DNA of 64,000 bases from Dallia pectoralis (GCA_029465975.1 CM055761.1:2073758-2137757); one strand, 5' to 3'; positions 25,313-37,845 are shown, numbered from the stretch's first letter. Numbers and translations are program-made. Notes: generated from the letters alone by a model not told the origin.

Positions 25313-28300
25313 ATCACCTTTTTTCTCTCTTCATCTCTCACTCTTTCTATCCATAGTCACGGCTGTCCTATATTTAGTCAAACATACATAAGTGCCACTG
25401 AACAGATTCTGTCTGGTGTAAATGCATAGTTTTTGTTGTTAACAAGTGTCGTAGACAATGTAATTATTTAGAAATTATTTAATGTACATTCTTTCTATCG
25501 CAGGTACACGAAAGGCGAGCTGGACATTGCCTACATCACATCACGAATCATAGGTCAGTACACATTGGATACCACTCGTACCAATCAAACTATTTGATGA
25601 TGAATGTGTGTGTGTGTGTATCAGAAAGAGAGATGAAGACGTTTCCATTAGCAGTTTCTCCCTCATGCCTGCCATGTTAGGCTGCTCTTGGTTTATTTGG
25701 TAATATGTTGTCCCATAAGTTGTGGGTTTAGATTTGGGGGGGGGGGGGTCTTGTCCTCGTTTTGGCTTCTAAGGAGAAATATTCTTTTTAGGTTTTGGAT
25801 TTTATAAAATTTGTTGTTCTCTTGGTTTTGGGTTCCTATGTCAATCAGCAGTCCCCCGATTAGAATAGTAGCAGCTGTCCCACAGGCAAAGTAGCTGTTA
25901 TTCCCGCGAATTTAACAAGCAGAAACAATATGGGAAGGATAACAATTGACAAAGGTAGAGCTGATGATTGACAAGTGGAGAGCTGATGATTGACAAGTGG
26001 AGAGCTGATGATTGACAAGTGGAGGGGTGATGATTGACAAGTGGAGAGCTGATGATTGACAAGTGGAGGGGTGATGATTGACAAGTGGAGAGCTGATGAT
26101 TGACAAGTGGAGAGCTGATGATTGACAAGTGGAGGGGTGATGATTGACAAGTGGAGAGCTGATAATTGACAAGTGGAGGGGTGATGATTGACAAGTGGAG
26201 AGCTGATGATTGACAAGTGGAGGGGTGATGATTGACAAGTGGAGAGCTGATGATTGACAAGTGGAGAGCTGATGATTGACAAGTGGAGAGCTGATGATTG
26301 ACAAGTGGAGAGCTGATGATTGACAAGTGGAGAGCTGATGATTGACAAGTGGAGGGGTGATGATTGACAAGTGGAGAGCTGATGATTGACAAGTGGAGGG
26401 GTGATAATTGACAAGTGGAGAGCTGATAATTGACAAGAGGAGGGCTGATGATTGACAAGTGGAGAGCTGATGATTGACAAGTGGAGGGGTGATGATTGAC
26501 AAGTGGAGGGGTGATGATTGACAAGTGGAGAGCTGATGATTGACAAGTGGAGGGGTGATGATTGACAAGTGGAGAGCTGATGATTGACAAGTGGAGAGCT
26601 GATGATTGACAAGTGGAGAGCTGATGATTGACAGGTGGAGAGCTGATGATTGACAAGTGGAGAGCTGATGATTGACAAGTGGAGGGGTGATGATTGACAA
26701 GTGGAGAGCTGATGATTGACAAGTGGAGTGCTGATGATTGACAAGTGGAGGGGTGATGATTGACAAGTGGAGAGCTGATGATTGACAAGAGGAGGGCTGA
26801 TGATTGACACAACGAGGGCTGATGATTGACAAGATAAGGGCTGATGATTGACACAACAAGGACTGATGATTGACAAGAGGAGGGCTTGAATTGTCATTGG
26901 CGTTGCTCATATATCTCCTTTTCTGTCCCCTCTCTATGGCTGCCTCTGTCTCCTGCCAGTGATGTCGTATCCTGCGGAGACGTTGCAGATTGGCAACCAG
27001 AACCACGTGGAGGACATCCGTTCCTTCCTGGATTCGAGGCACGCTGACCACTACACCGTCTTCAACCTCTCACAGCGCAACTACCGCGGTGCCAAGTTCG
27101 CCAACCGGGTGAGAGAGACGGAGAGTGTGTTTGATCGTGTGTGTAATGTCACAAACACAGCATGCCTCTAATCTATAGTTTACCCCCATCTCTCCCCCCT
27201 CCCCCCCAGGTCTCAGAGTGTAACTGGCCATCACGCCAGGCCCCCAGCCTGCATAACCTGTTTGCTGTCTGTAAGAACATGCACAACTGGCTCAAACAGA
27301 ACCCCAAGAATGTGTGTGTGATCACATGCTCGGTAAGATGACAACCAGAGCGCTTATTAATATATCTTTCTATAATTCCCTCTAAATCTCAATCTGAGGA
27401 GGGAGTAGGGCAGAGGGCAGAGGGCAGAGGGCAGAGGGAGGTCTTGAGCCGAGGAGCAACACTGTGATCTTCTCCCTCTTCAGGACGGCCGCGCTGCCTC
27501 GGGTGTGCTGGTTTGTGCCATGTTCTGCTTCTGCCACCTCTTCACCGACCCAGTGCCCGCTATGCAGCTGCTAAGTGCCAAGAGACCAGGTTCAGGCCTT
27601 TGGCCCTCACACAGGAGGTAGTGTGTGTGTGTGGTTTATGTTGATTACTGATCAATCGCAGTTGAAAACAAAGCAGCACCAATTTCAGTGAAATAAAATG
27701 ATCCATGGCAACATTCTGCCTGCCTGTGAGGAATGTTGGAGTTACAGAGAAACAACAGCCACTCAATCAAAACTGACATGCGCCCACACACACACACACA
27801 CACACACACATTCACGCCTGATCACGCACACACACACCTCCTCTGTGACCTCACACCCTCTCAGCTTGCCTCTTGACCACACAGCCGCTTCACACAGAAC
27901 ACAAAGAGTTCATTTGTCCGTCCAGACAGGGAGACAGGGGTCTGTTGTCTAAAAGTATCGGGGCGAGACTGTTCATCCACTACAGTTTAAGAAAACAACG
28001 GTTTCTTTTACATGTTTCTTCTGCTAAAAACTTCACAGACAACGGAATCGCTATAGATCTTACACACTGCTCTGTGGTGTTTGGTGTGTGGCGTAACCAT
28101 ACGTGCCTGTCCGTGTCTCTCTCGGCCGCAGGTACATAGGCTATGTGTGCAGCATGGTATCAGAGAAGCCCTCCCTGCCTCACTCCAAACCCCTGGTGGT
28201 CAAGGCCGTCACCGTGAGTCCCGTACCCTGCTTCAACAAACAACGCGTTGGCTGCAGACCTTTCTGTGAGGTCCTCATAGGAGAGACGAAGATCTTCTCG

Positions 28301-29705
28301 ACGGCACAGGACTATGAGAGGATGCGGTTCGTGGACACACACACACTCACATCCACACACACATACATATTCACACACATACATACATAGTACTTCGCTG
28401 TTGGTCTAATTATATTTTCACTCATCCGTAAATCTAAAATTAACCTAACCCTAACCCCAAAGTCTCAATATAACCCTAATACTAACCTACACCCCATGAC
28501 AAAATCAGCCTTGAAAGACAACTGCCATGGCGTGCTGCACTTGTGAATACTCGTAAAGGCTGTCGTGAGTACAGTGGTACACATTCACACATGCCGATCG
28601 GTCTCTCTTTCAGAGAGCACAGGGTTCAGGAGGGTAAGGTGGTCTTTCCTCTAGGCGTCAAGGTCCAGGGTGACGTGGTCATCTCCGTCTACCACATGAG
28701 GAACACCATCGGCGGACGACTGCAAGCCAAGGTACAGTACGGGGCTAGCCTAGCACGCTAACAATGCCACTCACCAAGACTGTGTTACGCTATGCTACAG
28801 AGCGTTACGTGCTACACTGGCACATGTTGGCAATAACAGGCTGAGATCATGCCCTGGGAGATACTGAGGTACTGAGAGACTGTATTCTTATCCAATCTGA
28901 CAGGAGTGTGTGTGAGTGCGTGTGAGTGTGTGTTTGTGTATGTGTGTCTGTGAGTGTGTGTGGTCTGAACTAGTACACAGTCAGCACCTGTGACTTCATT
29001 CCAATGTTCATGGATCTGTAGGTCTCCTTCGATTGTGTTTCTCCAGCGACTCCGTGGGAACCACTTGTTCTCCGTAATATGATGAATTGTTCTGTTTGTC
29101 TGCAGGTGTCCAACACCCAGATATTCCAGATCCAGTTCCACACCGGCTTCATTGCTCCGGGGACCTCCGTGTTAAAGTTCACAAAGTGGGTTTCTGTCTC
29201 CTGTTTCTTCTATTAACGTATTCATTGTTATGCCGTGTCGAAAGGTAAACGAATGTTGTGACGGACGGTGGCTTTATTAATATAATGAATTAAACAACGA
29301 TCTATCTGACACCACACACACACACACACACACACTCACACACACACCCTCTTTTAGGCCCGAGCTTGATGCTTGTGACTCTCCAGAGAAGTACCCCCAG
29401 CTGTTCCACGTGTTGGTGAACATAGAGGTGGAGAGTACAGACAAGCAGAAGGACCTGACCCCACCATGGGAACAGTTCCCAAATAAAGACCTCCTCCCCA
29501 ACGTGCTGTTCTCCTGTCACCAGGAGCACCAGGAGGCACTGGCCATTGCAGGTGAGGCGAGGACAACACACGGATAAACACACAAACACGCCCACGCAGA
29601 GACACACACGGCACAGATGGTACGTCATAAATATTCAGGGCCACAGATGGACACTGTGTCAGTCCAGATGGGTGCGCGCACATGCACGCATACGCATTTA
29701 TACCT

Positions 29706-29742
<37 letters not shown>

Positions 29743-32700
29743 ACACACACACACAGGCTAACATGCAGGACCTACGACACACAGACACATCCACAGACAT
29801 GATGTAGGTACCCAAACATAACCTACGTCACACGGACGCTCACATGGACAGCCGTACTGGAGGTCTGCTAGTGACGTCTATGCTAATGTTGCTCTTATTC
29901 TCTCCTTCCAAGATGAGATGGAGGGTCTGGACTTGGAGGGTAAGATCCAGAGTAGAAGAGAGATAGAGACACTAGCCTCTGTAGTTAGATGGAGCCCAAT
30001 GTGATCTTTGTCTTAACCAAGTCTTAGATTAGCCAAGACACTGCTGTGTCAGTTAGTAATGTGAATAGCTGGAGCTAAGTTAAGTGTCCCGTACAAAACC
30101 TTGTGGAAGACAACCCTATGGACCAAAGGCCTTCCTGATTGGGCCTGATACATATCTCTCTCTCCTTCTCTCCCTTTCTCTCTCTCTCTCTGTCTCTCTC
30201 TCCTTCTCTCCCTCTCTCTCTCTCCCTCCTCTCTGACGGGTTTAGAGCCAAGCCGGTCCCAGGGCGGTACAGAAGGCCGTCCTCACGGGGAGGAGAGTGA
30301 GCCCTCGGATGACGAGATGCTGTCTTTGTCCGGCCAGCAGTGCAACGTAAGCGGAGAGAAACCCGGTGGGGCCCAGCCTGGCTCCAGGGGCCCCAAACGA
30401 CCAGAGCAGCCCCAGGCCCCTGTCGCGGCTCCTCAACCCCCAGAAGAAGTGGACCTCCTGGGCCTGGATGGGGCATCTGTGAACCCCCCATGTCCCCCTG
30501 CTCAGCTTTCCACTGCCACAGACCTATTGGGGGATCTGTTCGGGGCCTCCCCCCAGCCGGGTAGCGGGTCCACTTCGGCCCAGTCCACCCCTCAGAAAAT
30601 ACCCCCTCCCACCACCACCACCTCCTCCTGCTCTTCTCCCGGTACGTAGTTACGGACCAGACCCAGACCGCGGTTAAATAGCGTTCAGGAATTGACCGTT
30701 AATGCTGGACGTCTTCCTCTCCTCGCCCACCTAGCGTTCGATCCGTTCGGGGCCGGTCCGATGCCCAAGCCACAGGAGCTGATTGGTTCCTTCCTGTCAA
30801 ACCCAGGTAATCAAGGTAACCAGAGGCAGCCTGCCCCCCTCCTGCATGCAGCCTGTTCGCCGTCCCCCACCAATCAGAACACTGGCATGGGTGAGGCATG
30901 ACTACTGTAGAGGCACTGTAAAGCCACCAATCTGTTACTCCATCTGACTTACCAACCGTTGTGTTGGGTAATGTTACAGTACTGGTCCATCATTCTGTCA
31001 CTCCATATGACTCCAGCTGACGTACCAACCGTTGTGTTGGGTAATGTACAGTACTGGTCCATCATTCTGTCACTCCAACGGACGTACCAACTGTTGTGTT
31101 GGGTATGTAGAATAAGCTAATGACTATACGATTTGGCTCTGGTGGGGCCCTGGTTCTTGTGTGTTTGTTATGTGGTTATTGTATATGTATGTGTATGTAT
31201 ATGTGTGACGGTTGTGTGATTTCTGTAAGATCTGTCTGTCACAGCCCTCTTCAGGATCCCACATTAAACGGCTCAAACTGAAACGTTGCCATCTTTACCC
31301 AGAAAGACTTAATGGAACACCACTCGGATGTGTCTCTTAACCTGCTACATTAGTCATCGATGTCTCTGTGCTCTGATAGGCCGAAGCTCCCCTGTCCCGC
31401 CCCCGCCCCCCGTGGTAACCATTCAGCAGCCTCCCACCGCCATGGGAGGATGGGAGTGGAAAAAAGCAACAGCTCCAGGTACACCCCACATTTTAGGATT
31501 TCAATAGTCCCCTCACCCTACAATGTATCCCAAAATGGTATCTTCCTTAACCCACAACCCTGTTCGTAGCTCTAATCCCAAAGACATTACAATAACTCTC
31601 CTAACCCTAAACTTGAAACCTTAATTCCTACGCTAGTTGTAATTTACTCCATGAGAAGTATCTCCAGGTATTTTAGTCGTCGTCAGGGTAGTAGAATTTG
31701 AATGTACGCACATACACATCTTTTCTCATCTATAAGTAATGTGCTGACGTGGGTCTGAGAACAGAGGAACCACTTACTGCCATAAACAACGTAAAACTAT
31801 AATCCGGGTTGTTAGTCGCCCATTAGCAATAGGTTAGTGTGAGTAACAGCGCCCTCTGCTGGTGTGTCCTGTGTCAGGAGGGGGCTTCGGTATGGGCAGC
31901 AAGTCAGCCACGACCAGTCCTACCGGGTCAATCCACAGCACTCCCACACACCAGGTCCAGCCAAATACCCTGGACCCGTTCGCTGACATTGGAAACCTGG
32001 GTGGCAATCTGGGAGGTCAGTGATGGCTTTCAATACCGTTCGGGCGCGTATAAAAGGCTTCTGTATCGTCTCGTTGTCACGGTTACGCACTAGACGCTCA
32101 CCCGATGATCCGTGTCGCCCCCCGTTCTTGTAGGAGGACCGTGCTTCTCCAGTAAACCCACCACCCCTACAGGCAACACCCCTGCCTTCCCTCCTATGGG
32201 CTCCCCGTCGCGGATACCCCCATCACCCCAGCACGGTGCAGGGTGGCAGGCCAATAGCGGGTTCCCCTCCTGGCAGCCTGGAGGTGTTGGGGCACAGGCG
32301 GGTTGGCAGCCCCAAGCCCAGGGTGGTCCGCCCCTCCAGCCCAAACCCAGTCCCAGCCACGCCATGCCCCACACCTCCCCGTCCAACAGACCCAACTACA
32401 ACGTCAGCTTCTCTGCCATGGGTGGAGGTGGGGCCGCTCCCAACGCAGCCGGGAAACCGCAGACCAACGTGGGTGAGTCGCTGGCTGTCCTACCGTCACG
32501 GGATTTGTAGTCCTTCGCGATAAGATTTGAAACACTGCATGCTGGGTAATGACTGGACGACATGTTCTTTCTACCAAAGGTTCCAAGCCCAAAGTGGCGA
32601 CGGCTGACTTTGACGACCTGCTGTCGGGTCAAGGCTTCGCCGGAGCCAAAAAGAAGGAAGGTCCCAGGACAATTGCAGAGATGAGGAAGGAGGAGATGGC

Positions 32701-33500
32701 TAAAGAGATGGACCCTGAGAAACTCAAGGTACTGTCACAGTGGTGTACCACGGTTAAGGTTGTCACGGGTCAGACGCAGGACGATGAAGCCCTAAACCCA
32801 AGGCGGTTTTACACATTTTACATGCACTTGGTCCAATAGTTCGGAGACTTTGGGGCAATGTGTTGGTGAAGGTTGATCTCTGTCAGAATGATTTCGTAAG
32901 ACCCCCTTTCCTTTGGCTCTCCCAGATTCTGGACTGGATCGAGGGAAAGGAGAGGAACATCCGGGCCCTGCTGTCCACCATGCACACGGTCCTGTGGGAA
33001 GGAGAGACCCGATGGAAGCCAGTGGGCATGGCTGACCTGGTGACCCCGGAGCAGGTCAAGAAGGTCTACCGCAAAGCTGTGCTGGTCGTCCATCCAGACA
33101 AGGTGAGGTGATTTGCTACACACAGTTAAAAATACACACCGATTGTATGCAAACATAAACACACACACACACACACACTATAAAGCTGTATCGTTATACA
33201 ACAATACCAGGGTTGAAAACCAACACATACTTCTACCATCATACCTTTTCCGTTGCCTGTGACATTGACATCCTGGAGCGGCTTTATAAGATCCCCATGT
33301 CACATGTCCCATTTGGGCTTTATAAGACCCCCATTTGGGCTTTATAAGACCCCCATGTCCCATGTACAGTAACAGTGTTTGTTCTCCTCTCCTCCCAGGC
33401 CACAGGACAGCCCTATGAACAGTACGCCAAGATGATTTTTATGGAACTAAATGACGCCTGGTCAGAATTTGATAGCCAAGGACAGAAAGCGCTCTACTGA
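19015..33500 (+). CDS. dnajc6: Auxilin (DnaJ homolog subfamily C member 6)
   Basis: Nineteen coding exons, 985 aa: 19015-19195, 23456-23606, 25504-25553, 26960-27108, 27210-27332, 27484-27617, 28132-28326, 28614-28731, 29106-29185, 29358-29551, 29913-29939, 30246-30641, 30735-30890, 31380-31478, 31878-32015, 32134-32472, 32580-32728, 32926-33102, 33399-33500. All junctions are GT-AG and phases agree throughout. The start MSLLGGYKKKTC matches the long vertebrate isoform, and the length is close to the mammalian ~970 aa. Order: N-terminal linker (GGGLLDMVKGGAGKFFSN), PTEN-like phosphatase fold, C2-like domain, proline-rich clathrin/AP2-binding region with DPF and DLL motifs, C-terminal J domain. 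Auxilin recruits Hsc70 to clathrin-coated vesicles and stimulates uncoating, chiefly in neurons. The Met in exon 2 (MDANYGGG) could start a shorter isoform. Confidence 0.96.
19369..19820. repeat. 16-bp minisatellite, dnajc6 intron 1
   Basis: About 28 almost identical copies of GTGTGCATGTCTAATT starting ~170 bases after the exon-1 donor. Only one internal copy and the terminal copy differ (GTTTGCATG, GTTTCCATG), so the array is very homogeneous. Confidence 0.95.
19825..21490. other. dnajc6 intron 1, unique part
   Basis: No coding exon of dnajc6 is identified. Around 20432-20455, ATGGCTTCTCTGTCGAAG is followed by GTACCG and could be imagined as an alternative first exon, but nothing supports it. 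Confidence 0.4.
21500..22140 (-). mobile_element. Tc1-like transposon fragment in dnajc6 intron 1
   Basis: GAAGGCATTCAGACCCATTC, then AAGCACCTTTGGCATTGATC, TCGGGTTTAAGTCCGGGCTT and GGCCACTCGAAGACATTCA match successive parts of a common salmonid/teleost Tc1-like element in antisense. No intact transposase frame remains. Confidence 0.7.
22500..23047. repeat. 33-bp minisatellite, dnajc6 intron 1
   Basis: About 16 copies of a 33-bp unit containing CACCAACCTGTCCAACCACG followed by CCCCTAATCAACT. Three copies near 22811-22885 lack one C (32 bp), which breaks the long frame. Eleven codons per unit explains the repetitive Pro/Thr/Asn-rich frames. Confidence 0.95.
23617..24018. repeat. Telomere-like 50-bp array, dnajc6 intron 2
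   Basis: About seven copies of a 50-bp higher-order unit composed of CCCTAACCCTGTAACCCTGT plus AATCCTAAACCCTAATCC-type blocks. CCCTAACCCT resembles the vertebrate telomere strand (CCCTAA)n, but the unit is mixed with GTAAC and AATCCTAAA. The array starts about 10 bases after the exon-2 donor. Confidence 0.9.
24370..24555. repeat. GA and CA microsatellites, dnajc6 intron 2
   Basis: A (GA)n run at about 24369-24390 and a long (CA)n run at about 24478-24553 interrupted once by CCC. Confidence 0.95.
25037..25112. repeat. 11-bp array (TAGTATGTATG)
   Basis: About seven perfect tandem copies of TAGTATGTATG within dnajc6 intron 2. Confidence 0.9.
25220..25312. repeat. (CT)n microsatellite
   Basis: CTCCCT units followed by a long pure (CT)n run in dnajc6 intron 2. 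Confidence 0.95.
25945..26888. repeat. 22-bp minisatellite, ~43 copies, dnajc6 intron 3
   Basis: A 22-bp unit starting GATGATTGACAAGTGGAG occurs in two main forms, ending AGAGCT or AGGGGT. It becomes degenerate (CAACGAGGGCT, AAGATAAGGGCT) at the right end. Three units equal 66 bp, which keeps all three minus frames open for more than 300 codons; these frames are not proteins. Confidence 0.95.
26960..29551 (+). other. dnajc6: dnajc6 exons for the PTEN-like and C2-like domains
   Basis: Exons 4-10. VITCSDGRAAS spans the exon 5/6 junction with Cys217. The catalytic Arg expected at position 223 for a CX5R phosphatase is Ala, so the domain should be catalytically dead, as in other auxilins. The usual His before the Cys is Thr here. 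The C2-like part follows (SPVPCFNKQRVGCRPFCEVL, then a segment with VISVYHMRNTIGGRLQAK). These domains bind membrane lipid in the family. Exon 7 ends in a GTTCGT donor, weaker than consensus, but the phase match to exon 8 is exact. Confidence 0.85.
29913..29939 (+). other. dnajc6: 27-nt microexon 11 of dnajc6
   Basis: ATGAGATGGAGG-type exon bounded by CCTTCCAAG and GTAAGA. It keeps phase 1 on both sides and adds nine residues (DEMEGLDLE), acidic, where mammals have a much longer segment. A symmetric 27-nt exon can be skipped without a frameshift. Confidence 0.65.
32580..33500 (+). other. dnajc6: dnajc6 exons for the J domain
   Basis: Exons 17-19. TIAEMRKEEMAKEMDPEKLK leads into the auxilin-type J domain. 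The Hsc70-contacting HPD is at residues 949-951, at the very end of exon 18, and exon 19 completes the helix (QYAKMIFMELNDAWSEF) before the stop at 33498. All key residues are present, so Hsc70 stimulation should be intact. Confidence 0.92.
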
Positions 33501-33512
33501 TGTGAAAGAGTG

Positions 33513-33808
33513 CCCCCTGCTCCGTCACCCACCTCCCCCTGCTCCGTCACCCACCTCCCCCTGCTCCGTCACCCACCTCCCCCTGCTCCGTCACCCACCT
33601 CCCCCTGCTCCGTCACCCACCTCCCCCTGCTCCGTACCCCACCTCCCCCTGCTCCGTCACCCACCACCCCCTGCTCCGTCACCCACCTCCCCCTGCTCCG
33701 TCACCCACCTCCCCCTGCTCCGTCACCCACCTCCCCCTGCTCCGTCACCCACCTCCCCCTGCTCCGTCACCCACCTCCCCCTGCTCCATCACCCACCTCC
33801 CCCTCCGT
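33513..33808 (+). repeat. 22-bp minisatellite in the dnajc6 3' UTR
   Basis: About 13 copies of a 22-bp unit (CACCCACCTCCCCCTGCTCC plus GT) begin roughly 15 bases after the dnajc6 stop codon. The strand that would be transcribed is C-rich and nearly free of G. Confidence 0.95.
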
Positions 33809-35872
33809 GACCCACCTTGTGATCCATAATCCCCTCCAGGTCTTTTGCTCCAGTCTCCACCCCCCTCTCCCACGGACTCCACCCTGACAGTGTAACAGCG
33901 TTAGGAGAACACACGCCTACGATATGCGTCTGCTGGTGGAACTGTTACTAGACCTGGTCAAGCATTTCCCACATGTCCTAGCAGAGAGTCCTGAACCAAT
34001 CGAAACGCAGGATCATTCAGCTGTCTACAGGGGGACGTCAGCTGAGATGAAAACACCCGACACAGATCATAAAGACTCACCTGTAGTTCCAGCAGGGTTT
34101 GCCATGGTGGTATATTGTAGCTAGGACATAAATATATATATACACACGACTTTATGAACGGTGCTAGCCAAGGTTAAAGACACACTGTCACTTATTTGAC
34201 TTTGAACCAAACATCTGGGATTCCGTCATGTCTGCCATAGCAATGTTTACGCCGCGCCTTCATTTACAGTTGTCATGACAACTATATGTACATATCACTC
34301 CCTAAACGTGACATCTCTATTACATTCACATTACAAGAGGAACCGTGACCTCAGATTGGGTCCGGTGGACATTTGTTTTTCAGTAGCTTTACGGAGACAT
34401 GTCACAGTATGTGGTGACCTAAGAAAGATCGCTGATTATTCAGCTGGATCAAATGTGCTTCCGCAGGACTCCAGCTGGGAGCTCTAGGAGCAACCCAGAT
34501 GATTAGCTTGGATAACAAGTACTTTAGTGAGTGTTCTTCACCGAAGCCTGTGGTTACTGTCACACAAAAAAACTGGCTCGGAGTTGTGGTTTTTCTAAAC
34601 TCGTTGGTTTCTTTTGAACCAACCAGTTTATTTCTCCTTAGAAAACTGAAAAAATTGGTCTAAACACTGATTTGCGCCTTCAGTCGCCCAGAAATTAGCC
34701 ACAGTTCTCTTTACATTCAGCACGATCTCCTCAGCCTCAGAGGAAACATGGAATGTAAAAAAATATATTGACAAAAAATCCCATATCGCGCCGCTGTACC
34801 TATGGAGGAACGAAAAGGTCACTGCTAACGTTCAACTGAGCTTGTCAACGTCATTTGTTACGTATTAACTTTAAATAATGTTAACTTATGATTCTTTACT
34901 TTCACATTATTTTACTCTGATGCTTTTTTCACTTCCAAAGATGTATTTTTTTCTTATTTCTGCATATTTTTTTGTAGCGGGCTACGGTACTTTGCTATCG
35001 CTCTGCTGTATCCAGCCGAGGAATTTTCTACTGAATAAGGACACATTTATGCCGTTTCCAGATGGCCCATTAAGCAAAGTGGGTCTCTGCGTTCACGTTT
35101 GTTCGATGCGTATCTTCTCTGCATGCACTGACTTGGACCCCTAATGACAGAACTTGAACGTTCAACTCGTCGAACATGGCTTCCACATCATCTCATAAAA
35201 CATTCTGGAAGCTTCTGGAGCTTATCGACCGCCATCCAGACCGTCATAAGAGAGCCCGTCAACGCTCAATCCCAGTGTGACATCATGTGACCTTTGTCTT
35301 CACTCTGGAAGGATTTCATACAAACGCTCAGTAGAATGCCTTGTACAAATATGTCTTAACACGCTAACAACTGCGTGTCAATGTTTCAGCTAGGTCGGTT
35401 ATCTCTGTCTGTGGCGGAACAGTGTTAAGACACGTCTATTTGCTATGACACAAACGGTCCTTTCTTGTGCATTCTGGATTGCTACTTTCATCTGGGGACT
35501 ATACCAAATGGCAGGAGCTGTGGCTGTGTAGTACGTACAGTGTGTATGTACACTGAGTGTGTGTGCGCGTGTGTGTGTGTGTGAGAGAACCCTTCTATGC
35601 TTATCACCCAAACACACTCCTCGTTGACTGAAAGCTCTGTCCATCTAAGGCATTGTTGAAACGCTAACCCCTATAAACGTAATGGATGTGTGTGCGTTGG
35701 AACTGCTGTAAGTATGTGACGTTGTGATACAATTTGGATACAACTACTGTATGTGTTTGCTTGTCGGCTGTAAACATATTACAACTAATAGTGTGAACTT
35801 CCGTCTCTGTGTTTCTCTTCTGGGTTCTGTTCGCCCTAACAGGATGTACATAGTGATAAAGTGCAATGCACA

Positions 35873-35878
35873 AATAAA
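35873..35878 (+). terminator. dnajc6: Likely dnajc6 poly(A) signal
   Basis: AATAAA in CACAAATAAATTGAG, about 2.37 kb after the stop codon. A long 3' UTR is usual for this gene in vertebrates. No better-placed signal was noted closer to the stop, but alternatives cannot be excluded. Confidence 0.5.
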
Positions 35879-35899
35879 TTGAGATAAAAATCGGAGTGA

Positions 35900-37845
35900 G
35901 AAATATTAAACAAATTGAGCGTCAGTGTTTTTTCGATGTATTTCTCTGCAGTGGCACAGCACATTCAAGGACTTTTGTGATATTCAAATTTTAAATATTC
36001 AGGATTGTTGGTATACACAATTACCAATTATTTCTATTAGCATAAATTGTATTTTTAAAGACAAACTTACCTACTCTAAAATCAAATGACCACAAGATGG
36101 CGCTGTTACACCGGTTTCTTCCCACCGGTTAGTCATGCAATAGGAAAGTGTGTGCAATAGGAAAGTGTACCGGGTGTGACTGTTATGTAATGTTATACTC
36201 AATAATGAATTCCGAAATCGATTTTCACACAACAAACTTCCGGCTATTATGCATTGTATGGACTTAATGAAAGCAACTGCTGACGACATTGGTTTAAAAT
36301 ATATTGGTTTAAATTATAAGCCCTGGAAACTCGTTACAAATCGTTCCAATCGAAATACTTAAACTCCACTACATTTGTCAAGCGTTATTTATTTGACAAA
36401 TTATGCTCTATGACAGGATGATTCAATTTCAATTTAATGAGGTCCAGGTTTTACCAATGCGGGGGCATTTGTGGATATTTCTCATTGTGTGATTTATGGG
36501 AAAAAATTAAATAGTGACAGCCTTTGAATGAAAACTTTGGCACAGGTACAGTCAGTGGGAGAACGACGCTTTGTATCTCCTGACTGAGTGCCAGTGTTGT
36601 AAAGAAAATGCAAAATATTGTTGGTGTGAAGACTCTGTACTTTTCATAAAAAAATAGAAATAACAACATTGATTTGGACAAAGTATTGAGCTTGTGCATT
36701 ATCAGGGCATCATTCTGTAAATAAGCAAGGTAATAGATACTACTAATTGATCGTTTTATGATTGACAGCTCTGCTGCCTCTTTGATTGCCAAATCACCTG
36801 CAGAATGTATCAAGCACTCTAGACTTTACTGGCAATCAAGTATTTACTAGCTAGCTGGCATGTTTCATAGAAAGGAGCTAGTTCTGCATTGGAGTATTTC
36901 AGAAATATCCTGTATATTGTAATGTCCTGACCGGAAAACCACAATTTATTAACTAACTAGGCTGTTGTTCTGGCCCCAGCCTACGCCACTAAACCATATA
37001 GTTTAATCAAACAGAGCAACCATAAATGAAAGTAAGACAGGCGACATGTCACACAGGCAAAAGGGGACGAACGACTCCTGTCACCTTCACTTATACCCCC
37101 CCCAAACCCCGCGAGATTACATGCACAGAACTAAGCAACGGCACATGAACATTTAGAAACGTAACGTGAACGTAGACGTAAACACATAAACTTTCTTGCT
37201 TAAATATTTTTTAAATAATGTCAGAATATAGAAGTTGGTGAATATTCGCTCCAGAGTTGCCGATTAGTCATCAAAAAGTAGTTGCTTGGCATCATTAAAC
37301 AAACCAAGTTGTTAACATACTTTTTTTTTACAGAAAATAAGAAACCAATTAATGTCACTGGCAAAAAGCAATATTAGAAACGATGTTAGAGAACTTATTA
37401 TCACTGTGAAATCGGTTGCAGTGTCATTATAGCCAATACATTTACCTCTCTCCGTGCCAAATGATAGCTCTCCCGTCATTACCAAACACATGCTTTCAGG
37501 ATGGTTACTCACTTGAGGCCAACAATAAAAGAACATTAACTTCTGTCTCTCACCGTCCTGTATCTGTGTGAGTGAATATGTGACTGTGGAAGATTGTAAT
37601 ATAACTGCTCTAGGAGTTTTACAATCATCTCCATTTATCTCTCAAGAGTGAAGATATATTCTCATTGTATGTGAGAGAATCAACAAACGTATTACTTCTG
37701 ATTATTACTGGGCCTGAGAACCTATATTCGCCCCCTTCTGGCTTTGGCAATGAAGTATTATTTCATTCAACTGTGTCACTGCTATCCAACACAAAATCAT
37801 TACAAAACATGGGACACAGCATTATCGGTGTATCTTGTGGCCAAA
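35900..37845. other. dnajc6-lepr intergenic region, left part
   Basis: AT-rich sequence with no supported coding exon. I searched for leprot (four-pass membrane protein) coding sequence here and downstream to 42.9 kb and found none. Confidence 0.5.

Noticed and set aside
25860..27051. Frames of 318-379 codons in all three minus frames
   Set aside because: They come from the 22-bp array (three units = 66 bp, no stop in any frame) and lie antisense to dnajc6 intron 3.
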